Below are positions 1 to 7,061 of a stretch of DNA of 10,591 nucleotides, one piece after another. Numbering within the stretch: the first letter of the stretch is position 1; each line of letters opens with the position of its first letter. Origin of the DNA: 2-02-FULL-62-14 sp035632555 (GTDB lineage: Bacteria; Nitrospirota; Nitrospiria; Nitrospirales; Nitrospiraceae); NCBI GenBank assembly GCA_035632555.1, contig DASQGO010000146.1:1-10591 (forward strand), in the 5' to 3' direction. Under the pieces are notes generated by a model. The model ran no database searches, had not been told where the DNA came from, and saw only the letters and a program-made list of their open reading frames with translations. Position numbers and translations under genes: made by a program.

Positions 1-25
1 ACTCCCTGCGCGCTCCTCCGTCCTT

Positions 26-51
26 TTCTTGCTAAGACGTCCGGGCAAGAA
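26..51. other. Inverted repeat (possible weak terminator) in the 5' leader region
   Basis: TTCTTGC (26-32) is complementary to GCAAGAA (45-51), giving a 7-bp stem with a 12-nt loop, followed on the + strand by only a short GTTTCTC tail. It could be the end of a gene upstream of the window or part of the leader of the first operon. The T-tract is poor, so a terminator role is weakly supported. The rest of bases 1-119 shows no convincing gene or promoter. Confidence 0.25.
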
Positions 52-122
52 GTTTCTCGGCATATAGAGAGGCTCTGCGCCGTAGTACTTGACCCCGTGT
101 CTCGAAAACAGGAGAGCATTTG

Positions 123-833
123 ATGTTGAACCAGCAGGCCGGAAAGCAACGCGTTGCCGCAACGGGCAACTATCTGAATGTAGCGGAAGTGTACTGTGAT
201 TTCGACGGCACGATTACCCGTGTCGATGCCACCGATGCCGTGCTCGAAGCCTTCGCCTTGCCGGTCTGGCGGGAGTGGGAACAACGGTGGGTGCAAGGGG
301 AGATCACAAGCCAGGAATGTCTTTCCCGCCAGGTCGAGTTGATTCAAACCGACCGGGAAACGCTCGTTCAATTCGTGGCGGAACTTCCTATTGACGAAGG
401 AATTCTCGCGTTAGATCGCCGGTGCAAGGAACGCGGCGTTCCGCTCACGATCGTCAGTGACGGCATTGACCTGATCGTTGAGGCGGTGTTGCGCCGGCAC
501 GGTCTCCTGCACCTGCCGGTCTTCTCGAATCACCTGCGGTGGAATGAGGCGGGCGTGCCGGTGCTCAGTTTTCCGTTCGCCGCCCAGGGCTGCGAAAGCG
601 GAGCCGGGACCTGCAAGTGCGTCCTGACGCGCGCAGCCGAGCCTGCCTCGGCCCGCTCGGTTTATATCGGGGACGGCCAGTCCGATCAATGCGTGGCCGC
701 CAAAATCCGGACGGTGTTTGCCAAGGGAACGCTCCGGGAATGGTGCGACCGGCAGGCCATTGCGTATGAACCGTTCGAGACGCTCGGCGACGTTGCCGAG
801 CGCCTGTTCTCGCGGGAGGCGCGCCTCGCATGA
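123..833 (+). CDS. HAD-superfamily phosphatase, MtnX/SerB-like
   Basis: Predicted cytosolic phosphomonoesterase of 236 aa. All four HAD motifs are visible (numbered from the TTG at 120; subtract 1 for the ATG start): motif I DFDGT with nucleophile D27 and acid D29, motif II Ser113 in TIVSDG, motif III Lys166 in GTCKC, and motif IV GDGQSD with D185 and D189. A helical C1-type cap lies between motifs I and II, and the order and length fit the MtnX/phosphoserine-phosphatase-like group. MtnX acts in methionine salvage, but no other salvage gene is present, so the substrate is open. The ATG at 123 is preferred over the in-frame TTG at 120 because GGAG at 111-114 sits 8 nt from it. The stop overlaps the next start as ATGA, which implies translational coupling with the aminotransferase. 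Confidence 0.85.
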   Translation: MLNQQAGKQRVAATGNYLNVAEVYCDFDGTITRVDATDAVLEAFALPVWREWEQRWVQGEITSQECLSRQVELIQTDRETLVQFVAELPIDEGILALDRRCKERGVPLTIVSDGIDLIVEAVLRRHGLLHLPVFSNHLRWNEAGVPVLSFPFAAQGCESGAGTCKCVLTRAAEPASARSVYIGDGQSDQCVAAKIRTVFAKGTLREWCDRQAIAYEPFETLGDVAERLFSREARLA

Positions 834-2224
834 AACCCTTGCCCGTGATCCAGGCCACCGAAGAGGAACTGCGCGCGAAGGAGGCGAAGTACTGTTCGCA
901 CGGCGATACCGTCCATTACTCGCCGGTTCCCAAGTTTTTTCAGGGTTGCGAGGGCAGTTTTCTCTACGATCGCGATGACCGTCCCTATCTCGACCTGCAG
1001 ATGTGGTACTCGGCCGTCAATTTCGGTTATCGCAACAAGGCCATCACCGACGCGCTCAAGGCGCAACTGGATCAACTGCCCCAGCTGGCATGCCAGTATC
1101 TGCACGAAGAGAAGGTGCTGGTGGCCGAGAAACTGGCGAAGGAATGCCTCCGCGCGTTCGGCGTGGAGGGGCGCGTGCAGTTCAATGTCGGCGGCGCGCA
1201 GGCCATCGAAGACTCCATGAAGCTCGTCCGGAACCAGACGGGAAAGAGCCTCTTCATGGCCTTCACGGGGGGCTACCACGGCAGGACGCTCGGGGCTTCC
1301 GAAATCACGTCGAGCTACCGCTACCGGCGGCGTTTCGGGCATTTTTCGAATCGCGCGCATTTCGTGCCGTTCCCGTACTGCTATCGCTGCCCCTACGGCA
1401 AGAAACTCGACACCTGCGAATACTACTGCGTCAACCAGGTCGAGCGCATGTTCGAAACCGAGTACAACTCTTTTTGGGATTCGCGGGCCAACGAACCTGA
1501 GTTTGTCGCCTTCTATGTGGAGCCGGTGCAGGCCACGGGCGGGTACATCGTCCCGCCGCCGGAATATTTCCCGCGGCTGCAGAAGATTCTCAACGAACGC
1601 AAGATCCTCCTCGTGGACGACGAAATTCAAATGGGGTTTTTCCGGACCGGAAAATTCTGGGCGCTCGAGCATTTTGGAGTCAAGCCGCATATCGTGGTCT
1701 TCGGCAAGGCCATGACGAACGGTTTGAATCCCATTTCGGGTCTCTGGGCGCAGGAAGCGCTCATCTCGCCAGCGAAATTCCCGCCGGGATCCACGCATTC
1801 CACCTTTGCGTCCAATCCGCTCGGGACGGCCGCCACGCTTGCCACCCTCCAGTGGATCGAGCAGCAACAGTATGAAAAAACCGTTGCCGACAAGGGCGCG
1901 TATTTCCTGAAGCAACTGGAAGGGCTGAAGCAGCGTCATCGCACGATCGGCGACGTGTCCGGATTGGGGCTAGCCCTGCGCATCGAGGTGACGAAACCGG
2001 ACCGCTTCACGCCGGACAAGGCACTGGCCGACAAGATTTTCGAAGCTGGTCTTGCGGGGGGGATCTCGACGTCGCGCGGGCCGATGGGGCTGGTGCTCGA
2101 CATCGGCGGGCACTACAAGAACGTCTTCACGCTCGCGCCGTCTCTGGAAATCACGAAGGAAGACATCGATTTGGGCGTCGAACTGCTCGACAAGTTGTTT
2201 GTGTCGTGCGGAGAAGCCGCGTGA
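830..2224 (+). CDS. Class III PLP-dependent aminotransferase (ornithine/GABA aminotransferase-like)
   Basis: This 464-aa protein has the fold-type I, class III signatures in order. These are a substrate/PLP-phosphate loop around NVGGAQAIEDSMK (119-131), YHGRT at 149-153, DDEIQMGFFRTG with the pyridine-binding Asp264 and Gln267, the Schiff-base Lys293 in FGKAMTNG, and HSTFASNP at 323-330. The length is normal for the class. A four-Cys insertion, CYRCPYG followed by C196 and C200, sits before the cofactor-binding half; similar Cys-rich inserts occur in some archaeal-type class III enzymes. The usual SG(T/S)EA phosphate loop reads GGAQA here, so a specialised transaminase or an ammonia-lyase of the same fold is possible. 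Its substrate is not assignable. Its start overlaps the HAD stop, and its stop overlaps the hydrolase start. Confidence 0.9.
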   Translation: MKPLPVIQATEEELRAKEAKYCSHGDTVHYSPVPKFFQGCEGSFLYDRDDRPYLDLQMWYSAVNFGYRNKAITDALKAQLDQLPQLACQYLHEEKVLVAEKLAKECLRAFGVEGRVQFNVGGAQAIEDSMKLVRNQTGKSLFMAFTGGYHGRTLGASEITSSYRYRRRFGHFSNRAHFVPFPYCYRCPYGKKLDTCEYYCVNQVERMFETEYNSFWDSRANEPEFVAFYVEPVQATGGYIVPPPEYFPRLQKILNERKILLVDDEIQMGFFRTGKFWALEHFGVKPHIVVFGKAMTNGLNPISGLWAQEALISPAKFPPGSTHSTFASNPLGTAATLATLQWIEQQQYEKTVADKGAYFLKQLEGLKQRHRTIGDVSGLGLALRIEVTKPDRFTPDKALADKIFEAGLAGGISTSRGPMGLVLDIGGHYKNVFTLAPSLEITKEDIDLGVELLDKLFVSCGEAA

Positions 2225-3225
2225 ACCGGCAGTACGCGAAAGTGCGGCGGGCCGGTCTGCTGGACGACATGGTCGGCCGCCGGAACACCGATCTGGCGAT
2301 GCATGCCGGTTCGAAGGCCCTGGTCTATCTGATCCACGGCGTCACCGGCACCCCCGCCGAGATGCATTATCTTGCGAAGGGGTTGGCCAGGCGAGGCTTC
2401 GATGTCTACGCCACCACGTTGCCGGGTCACTGCACGAGGCTCGGGGATTTGAACCGGACCTGCGAGCAGGATTGGCGGGAGCATGTGTGCCGGCAGCTGG
2501 CCTGCGCGAAGGAGCGATACGAATCCGTCTTCGCCGCCGGTCTCAGCGCGGGAGGATTGCTGGCCCTGGATGCCGCCGCGGTCGTGAAACTGGATGGGGT
2601 GGGGGTGCTCTCGCCCACCTTTGTCTATGACGGCTGGAACACTCCCTGGTCCAATGCCATTCTCCCGCTCGCCATGAAGCTGGTGCCGTATTCGTGGCAG
2701 CATCTGTTGTTTCACGTGGACGGTCCGCCCTTCGGCATCAAGGACAAGGAACTGCAGGCCCGCATTCTCGCCGCCTATAGCTGGAGCGCCATCCTGCGCG
2801 AATGGGCGAACGGGTGGAAAGCGCGCTGGACGGCAGGGGGGAACGGCAACGGGAATGGCGCGCACGTTCCATCCGCCGCGGCCAAGGGCTATCCGATCTT
2901 TCCCCTGAAATCCCTCACCAACATCGACAGGCTGATTACGCGCGTGCGTGCCCGCATGGGGCAGGTCACGGCGCCGACGATGATTTTGCAGGCTCGTGAA
3001 GACGACATGACCAGCCCGAAAAATGCGCAGATTGTCTATGATGCCATCGCCTCCAAAGAGAAACAGTTGATCCTGCTGGATGACTGTTATCACGTCATCA
3101 CCGCGGACAAGCAGCGGCATGCCGTGGTCTCGCACCTGGCCGATTTCTTCAACGCCCACACCGCCCATCGATCGCATCCACGCGAACTGTCCCTGCGCGG
3201 TAACCACGCACTCCATTCCTTGTAG
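2221..3225 (+). CDS. Alpha/beta hydrolase, carboxylesterase/monoacylglycerol-lipase-like
   Basis: A serine hydrolase of 334 aa. It shows the oxyanion-hole segment LIHGVTGTP (38-45), the nucleophile elbow GLSAGG with Ser109, the acid Asp261 in QAREDDM and His291 in CYHVITAD. The spacing and wording of the last two motifs closely resemble the Est30-type carboxylesterases, which hydrolyse short acyl esters. It is longer than Est30 (about 250 aa) because of a cap insertion at roughly 133-230 that contains a low-complexity GNGNGNG stretch. No signal peptide is present, so it should be cytosolic. The GTG at 2221 is chosen because it overlaps the upstream TGA as GTGA and has GGAGAAG at 2210-2216; a GTG at 2206 would add five residues. 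Co-translation with the aminotransferase suggests a shared pathway, perhaps on an acylated or esterified substrate (inference). Confidence 0.85.
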   Translation: MNRQYAKVRRAGLLDDMVGRRNTDLAMHAGSKALVYLIHGVTGTPAEMHYLAKGLARRGFDVYATTLPGHCTRLGDLNRTCEQDWREHVCRQLACAKERYESVFAAGLSAGGLLALDAAAVVKLDGVGVLSPTFVYDGWNTPWSNAILPLAMKLVPYSWQHLLFHVDGPPFGIKDKELQARILAAYSWSAILREWANGWKARWTAGGNGNGNGAHVPSAAAKGYPIFPLKSLTNIDRLITRVRARMGQVTAPTMILQAREDDMTSPKNAQIVYDAIASKEKQLILLDDCYHVITADKQRHAVVSHLADFFNAHTAHRSHPRELSLRGNHALHSL

Positions 3226-3239
3226 GCGTCTGATCCGGC

Positions 3240-3902
3240 ATGGATTTCTTTGCTGCAGGATCGTTCGAGTCTCGCCGTGCGCTGTCCGTTCGTGTGGGCG
3301 CAGCGGCCGTTCGTCTGCTGCGGCAGGCTGGCCTCGTTCTGCTGGGCCTGCTGGTCTGGGCGGGGCCAGCATTCCCGGAAACGGATTCGGCTCACACCGA
3401 CGTCGAATTTCGCCTTGGACTCGGGACGCTTTGCGGCACGTGCGAAGACCGGGAGGGGTTCGCAACGAATTTAAATATGACCGCGCAGCTCTTCGCGGAC
3501 AGGCTCTTTCCGATCATGACGCTGGGGTCCGGATCGCTGGAGATCGGTCCCTATGTAAAAGGCGCGCTTCTCAACGGGGTGGAAACTCCGCAGATTGCCG
3601 GGGGGCTGGCTTTCGGGTATCGGATCGGAAAATATGAGGTGGTCATGAATGGGGGACTCGCGTACGCGACGGATCGGATTGAGGCGTCCGTGAATAAGGG
3701 GGACCAAATCATAAATAAGAGTCAAACCAAACATACCTATGACCTCGGCCTCACATTGCGATACGACATCGAGCAGTTCTTTCTCTCGGGCGGGTATCAA
3801 CACAACTCCAACGGCACTGCCCTCGGCATCAATTTCATTCATGGAAAAGGAGGGAACCCGGGGTTCGACAACGTCTTTGTCGGAGCCGGCGTACGGTTTT
3901 GA
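3240..3902 (+). CDS. PagL-like outer-membrane lipid A deacylase / acyloxyacyl hydrolase family protein
   Basis: An exported beta-barrel of 220 aa. A hydrophobic stretch (about 29-45, ending AGPAFP) is a signal peptide, amphipathic strands follow, and the protein ends in VRF, a typical outer-membrane C-terminus. The last third carries H188-N-S190-N-G, the His-x-Ser pair of PagL lipid A 3-O-deacylases, then NPGFDN, matching the conserved N-x-G-x-(E/D) block. Asp210 sits where PagL has its catalytic Glu. It would remove an acyl chain from lipid A in the outer membrane if active. The start is uncertain: the ATG at 3240 has a weak ribosome site and gives a long n-region, while a GTG at 3294 gives a cleaner signal peptide but no SD. 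It lies 14 nt after the hydrolase gene and is probably in the same operon. Confidence 0.62.
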   Translation: MDFFAAGSFESRRALSVRVGAAAVRLLRQAGLVLLGLLVWAGPAFPETDSAHTDVEFRLGLGTLCGTCEDREGFATNLNMTAQLFADRLFPIMTLGSGSLEIGPYVKGALLNGVETPQIAGGLAFGYRIGKYEVVMNGGLAYATDRIEASVNKGDQIINKSQTKHTYDLGLTLRYDIEQFFLSGGYQHNSNGTALGINFIHGKGGNPGFDNVFVGAGVRF

Positions 3903-3926
3903 AAATGAAAGTGAGGGCGTTGCTCG

Positions 3927-4709
<783 letters not shown>

Positions 4710-4755
4710 GAAACCAGCTCCTTGTCTGCCGGGATCTTTTCCCCGACCGGGCGCC

Positions 4756-4784
4756 ACGATACCATGATTCACGGCCCAAGTGAA
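4756..4784 (-). promoter_or_regulatory. Candidate sigma70-type promoter for fabI
   Basis: On the minus strand TTCACT (4784-4779) and TATCGT (4761-4756) are separated by 17 nt, each matching 4 of 6 consensus bases. Transcription would begin near 4749, giving a leader of about 40 nt before the fabI ATG. The match is modest, so this is a suggestion only. Confidence 0.35.
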
Positions 4785-4805
4785 CCGGCTTCCTGCCGAT
4801 GGCCG

Positions 4806-4834
4806 TTGCGGGGATTCCGGCAGAAACGTAGAAT
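4806..4834 (+). promoter_or_regulatory. Candidate sigma70-type promoter for the HELFH lipoprotein
   Basis: TTGCGG (4806-4811) and TAGAAT (4829-4834) are separated by exactly 17 nt. The -10 matches 5 of 6 bases. Transcription would start near 4841, about 30 nt before the lipoprotein start. It faces away from the fabI promoter candidate in the same gap. Confidence 0.5.
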
Positions 4835-4870
4835 GCTCCCGTGTTCCATCATGGCAGGACAAGGGGCGGT

Positions 4871-5224
4871 ATGGGGATGCGAATGGCGGGGACCGCTGGT
4901 GCGGTGCTGTTGGCCTGCATGGTGGCCGGGTGCGCGGAGTTTCGCGATGACGCGCTGTATTACGAGACCTACGAGGTCAAGCACCTGACGGTGATCATCC
5001 TGGACGACAGGGCCCTGCAGCGGCGTTGGCTCTACGTTTCCGGCAGGCCGGCGAGCAAGACCATCAAGTTCACGGTCGCCGGCAGCCAGATGAGCATGGC
5101 GGATACGGTCAAGGGCTTCTTCGATTACAAGACGAACACGATCTACTGCACCAGGGACAATTTCGACGTCTGCGGCCACGAACTGTTCCATGCCATCATG
5201 GGCCGCTTCCATGAAGAGCGCTGA
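4871..5224 (+). CDS. Small lipoprotein with an HExxH zinc-metalloprotease motif
   Basis: I do not recognise a named family. The 117-aa product starts with a lipoprotein signal peptide ending in the lipobox VAGC (acylated Cys21). The mature part has a mixed alpha/beta pattern and ends with HELFH at 103-107, the HExxH zinc-binding motif of metallopeptidases, followed by HAIMGRFHEER. Cys93 and Cys101 bracket the segment before the motif and could form a disulphide. A mature domain under 100 residues is very short for a protease, so it may be a minimal peptidase or a zinc-binding protein that kept the motif. The ATG at 4871 is preceded by AAGGGG at 4861-4866; an ATG at 4877 is an alternative. It has its own candidate promoter and is followed by a hairpin. 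Confidence 0.7.
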   Translation: MGMRMAGTAGAVLLACMVAGCAEFRDDALYYETYEVKHLTVIILDDRALQRRWLYVSGRPASKTIKFTVAGSQMSMADTVKGFFDYKTNTIYCTRDNFDVCGHELFHAIMGRFHEER

Positions 5225-5249
5225 CGGTCGGCGCATCATCCGACAAGTG

Positions 5250-5275
5250 GCGGACTCAAGCAGCACTTAGTCCGC
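5250..5275. terminator. Hairpin between convergent genes, possible bidirectional terminator
   Basis: GCGGACT (5250-5256) pairs with AGTCCGC (5269-5275), extended by AAG/CTT across a one-base bulge to leave a 5-nt loop. It lies between the ends of the lipoprotein gene (5224) and the minus-strand small gene (5302), where a shared terminator is expected. There is no T-run on either side, so intrinsic termination is uncertain. Confidence 0.45.
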
Positions 5276-5301
5276 TCCCGGGTTCCCCTCGGGTCTTCCG
5301 A

Positions 5302-5427
5302 TCAGCCGAAGAAGACGTAGGCGCCTGCACCGGCAGCCAGGAGCACGGCGATCCCGAACATCGCCTTCTCGTGCCCGCACATTCCAGACTGGGCCTTGCA
5401 GACCTGCATGGTGCACATCAGTGACAT
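5302..5427 (-). CDS. 41-aa Cys/Met-rich single-pass membrane microprotein
   Basis: No known family is recognised. The product has a short N-terminal part with Cys5, Cys10, Cys17, His19 and four Met in the first 16 residues, then one hydrophobic helix (about 22-40, AMFGIAVLLAAGAGAYVFFG). The Cys/His/Met set could bind a metal such as copper, or a disulphide, but no motif fixes this. The case that it is a real gene rests on an AAAGGAGG ribosome site (5440-5433) 5 nt from the ATG, a sensible membrane topology, and a position 20 nt after another small membrane-protein gene on the same strand. The two probably form one transcript. The first two Met codons after the start (residues 4 and 7) are less well placed relative to the SD. 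Confidence 0.72.
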   Translation of the reverse strand: MSLMCTMQVCKAQSGMCGHEKAMFGIAVLLAAGAGAYVFFG

Positions 5428-5447
5428 GGGGTCCTCCTTTCAGTGCG

Positions 5448-5657
5448 TCAGGACCGGGGCTTGTGCTGCTCGATGGCTGCATCCACGAGCGCGAACAGCG
5501 AGATCAGCGACAGCAGCGTCCCGCCCGTAAACCACCCCGTCGACCAGAGTTTCCACGTATGGTCGGTCAGGCCGGCGACGAGGCCGATAACCCCGCAGGC
5601 AAATCCCAGCACCGCGCCGATCCGTCCGAGCAGTGTTCGCTTGCATCCGACAGGCAT
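5448..5657 (-). CDS. Small membrane protein with two predicted transmembrane helices
   Basis: A 69-aa protein of no recognised family. Two hydrophobic segments (about 9-30 and 42-62) flank a short loop TDHTWKLWSTGW rich in Trp and His, and the C-terminus is charged (EQHKPRS). The positive N-terminus (CKRTLLGR) suggests an N-in, C-in hairpin in the inner membrane. The ATG at 5657 is chosen because AGGAGG (5669-5664) is 6 nt upstream; the reading frame remains open further up but without a ribosome site. It precedes the 41-aa gene by 20 nt and likely forms a two-gene transcript with it, suggesting that the two small membrane proteins act together (inference). Confidence 0.72.
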   Translation of the reverse strand: MPVGCKRTLLGRIGAVLGFACGVIGLVAGLTDHTWKLWSTGWFTGGTLLSLISLFALVDAAIEQHKPRS

Positions 5658-5775
5658 GGGGCACCTCCTTGGTTGGCGAAATTCAGGCAAAGAACCGCGC
5701 AGAAACGAAGAATGAACGAGAAGAAAACGGGAATGAGGACGGAAGCGGGAATACTGTGTCAGATGGAGGCGGTTC

Positions 5776-5797
5776 TGTCAACACGCGCAGTCGCGTG
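5776..5797 (-). promoter_or_regulatory. Perfect TTGACA box abutting a 16-bp dyad, upstream of the minus-strand pair
   Basis: On the minus strand a perfect 6-bp inverted repeat with a 4-nt loop (5797-5782) is followed directly by TTGACA (5781-5776). No good -10 lies at 16-18 nt; the nearest AT-rich hexamers are at 19-22 nt. It may be a regulated promoter with an operator next to the -35, but this rests on small motifs. Confidence 0.3.
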
Positions 5798-5910
5798 GAG
5801 ACGTGCGGGCGGATTTCCGCGCCGCGGTGGAGAGGGGAAGCGCTATGCACGGCGTTCCGCTCACCCGCACCGACAATAATATAATAATTGCACACGGGCT
5901 CCGGGGGACG

Positions 5911-5919
5911 TGGTATGCT
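5911..5919 (+). promoter_or_regulatory. Candidate extended -10 element for the small-gene series
   Basis: TGG-TATGCT (5911-5919) has the TGn extension and a 4/6 -10 match. TTGCAC at 5888-5893 is 20 nt upstream, too far for a normal -35, but extended -10 promoters need little -35. The leader to the GTG at 6088 would be about 160 nt. Confidence 0.28.
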
Positions 5920-6087
5920 GTCCCATGACGTATAAGCCTCGCTGACTGTCCTATCGCTTCGCGCTTCCCCACCCTTCCCAGCGCGACTGATTCCCCAGTC
6001 TCCGCCGCTTCGACGCCAGAGTCTTTCGCAGCCCAACAGGCCTGGGTGTGGTACGCCGGCTGCTATCGTACCCGAAAGGGGAGACAG

Positions 6088-6318
6088 GTGAACTGTCCGC
6101 GTTGCCGTGGGCTCATGGTCACCACTGCGTTGATGGACGTGGGACGTTCCACGGACCGTCATTCCGGATGGCAGTGCCTGATGTGCGGAGAGGTCACCGA
6201 TCCCGTCATCGCCGCCAACCGGAAAGGGCACTGCGAACCGAAACGGAACGGCGCCCGCCCGCCCGGCTCGCCAACGGCGTCGGGAGACAATGCCAGGCGC
6301 AAGCGGATGAAAACATGA
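6088..6318 (+). CDS. Small zinc-ribbon protein (CxRCxGL...CxxCGxxxDPV family), copy A
   Basis: A 76-aa protein with two Cys pairs, C3-x2-C6 and C30-x2-C33, that form a classic zinc ribbon, followed by EVTDPVIAANR (35-45) and a basic, low-complexity tail. The same pattern, including DPVxxANR, recurs in the protein at 9405-9605, so the two are paralogues. Such ribbons bind nucleic acid or protein; its partner is unknown. The GTG at 6088 is chosen because MNCPRC places the first Cys pair at the N-terminus, as in copy B, and AAAGGGGAG (6075-6083) is upstream. It is the first gene of a same-strand series of small genes. The basic tail from about 50 on has no counterpart in copy B. Confidence 0.75.
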   Translation: MNCPRCRGLMVTTALMDVGRSTDRHSGWQCLMCGEVTDPVIAANRKGHCEPKRNGARPPGSPTASGDNARRKRMKT

Positions 6319-6386
6319 AAACCGGTTCGTGCACGAGTGTAGAAATGTCAATCAACCTCGGAGAAGAAAGAGAAGGAGATCACATC

Positions 6387-6677
6387 ATGAACATCCATCG
6401 TATAACACGCACCATCCTTGTCGTTTTGCTGGCGCTGCTTCCCTGGATTGCGGCGCCGTCTGCCGGCGCAGCGGGAAAAGCGCCGAAGGCGTCCGCTCCG
6501 CCGACGCAATCGGAGGGGCGCAGCACTGTGGCCTCGGGTGCAGCCGAGGACTCGCAGCAGGCCTGCCTGGCCAGAATTCCCAAGGATGCCAGCGCCGGCC
6601 AACGCATGATTGCCGAACACAGCTGCAAGCGTGACCAGGAGTCTCGTCAACCGATGCAGGATGCGCCCGGTCATTGA
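6387..6677 (+). CDS. Small exported protein with two cysteines, function unknown
   Basis: No family is recognised. The 96-aa product has a clear Sec signal peptide: a basic start MNIHRITR, a hydrophobic core to about 24 and a probable cleavage after SAGA near residue 28. The mature part is about 68 aa with an Ala/Pro/Ser-rich linker and then a conserved-looking block with Cys60 (QACLARIP) and Cys80 (AEHSCKRD), which could form a disulphide in the periplasm. AAGGAG at 6373-6378 is 8 nt from the ATG at 6387. An ATG at 6315 is in frame and overlaps the zinc-ribbon stop as ATGA, but it would put 24 charged residues before the signal peptide, so it is not used. Confidence 0.75.
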   Translation: MNIHRITRTILVVLLALLPWIAAPSAGAAGKAPKASAPPTQSEGRSTVASGAAEDSQQACLARIPKDASAGQRMIAEHSCKRDQESRQPMQDAPGH

Positions 6678-6697
6678 ACACAGGAGGCGCGACGACC

Positions 6698-7039
6698 ATG
6701 AGCGACGGAAAAGCGGGACGGGCGGCGGCCGGAACGCCCTGGATTAGGATTCCCAACGGGACCAGGGTCCGGCATCGGGCGGAGGGGAAGGATGGCATCG
6801 TGGACGGCCTGACAGAGATCGTCACCGGACCGGGCCGGAACCCGGACGGGCGGACGCAGTATCGGATCGATGTGACGGGAGAACCAGCCATGCACCTGGC
6901 AGCCGAGGATGAACTGCTGCTTCTGACGGACAAGGACGGGCTGGTCCTCATCCTCAGACAGCAGGAGGGATACCGCCGCCAGATCACGGAGCGCCTGCAC
7001 GCCACCTTTGCCGCCGACCGGTTTGTGATTGCGAAGTGA
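6698..7039 (+). CDS. SH3/KOW-like small protein, function unknown
   Basis: A 113-aa predicted cytosolic protein. Residues 19-75 have the look of a small beta-barrel: PNGTRVRHRAEGKDGIVDGL, a turn GPGRNPDGRTQ, then YRIDV and a short HLAAEDELLLL strand. This resembles the barrel that follows 'GxRVxHxxFGxGxV' in several nucleic-acid-associated proteins, but the match is by pattern only. The C-terminal part (82-113) is helical and charged (RQQEGYRRQITERLH). The ATG at 6698 has AGGAGG at 6682-6687, and the gene lies 20 nt after the exported-protein gene. It continues the same small-gene transcript. A DNA- or protein-binding role is possible but not shown. Confidence 0.7.
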   Translation: MSDGKAGRAAAGTPWIRIPNGTRVRHRAEGKDGIVDGLTEIVTGPGRNPDGRTQYRIDVTGEPAMHLAAEDELLLLTDKDGLVLILRQQEGYRRQITERLHATFAADRFVIAK

Positions 7040-7061
7040 GAGCGCCACAGGGGAGGTAGCC

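Larger units (their letters stand above)
5658..6087. other. 430-nt gene-free intergenic region between divergent small-gene units
   Basis: No supported gene lies here. It holds the upstream region of the minus-strand pair and of the plus-strand small-gene series. Visible items are a CACGCG-cagt-CGCGTG hairpin (5782-5797), a GCGGA/TCCGC dyad (5809-5820), an unusually AT-rich patch of about 20 bases (5872-5890) in otherwise GC-rich DNA, and weak promoter-like elements on both strands. The stretch 5930-6087 is C-rich on the + strand and shows nothing else I can name. A frame open across it on the minus strand has low-complexity composition and no ribosome site. Confidence 0.6.

Noticed and set aside
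686..1939. Long open frame on the minus strand opposite the aminotransferase gene
   Set aside because: It is antisense to a gene with all class III motifs, has no ribosome site or recognisable domain, and is expected from GC-rich codon bias.
2113..3465. Long minus-strand open frame opposite the hydrolase gene
   Set aside because: Its translation is Arg/Gly/Pro-rich without domain features, and it spans two real genes on the other strand.
4710..4862. N-terminal extension of FabI to an upstream start
   Set aside because: The extra 51 residues have no FabI similarity, while the ATG at 4709 has an ideal SD and gives the normal length.
5683..6351. Minus-strand open frame across the gene-free region
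   Set aside because: The composition is low complexity, there is no SD, and it overlaps the supported zinc-ribbon gene.
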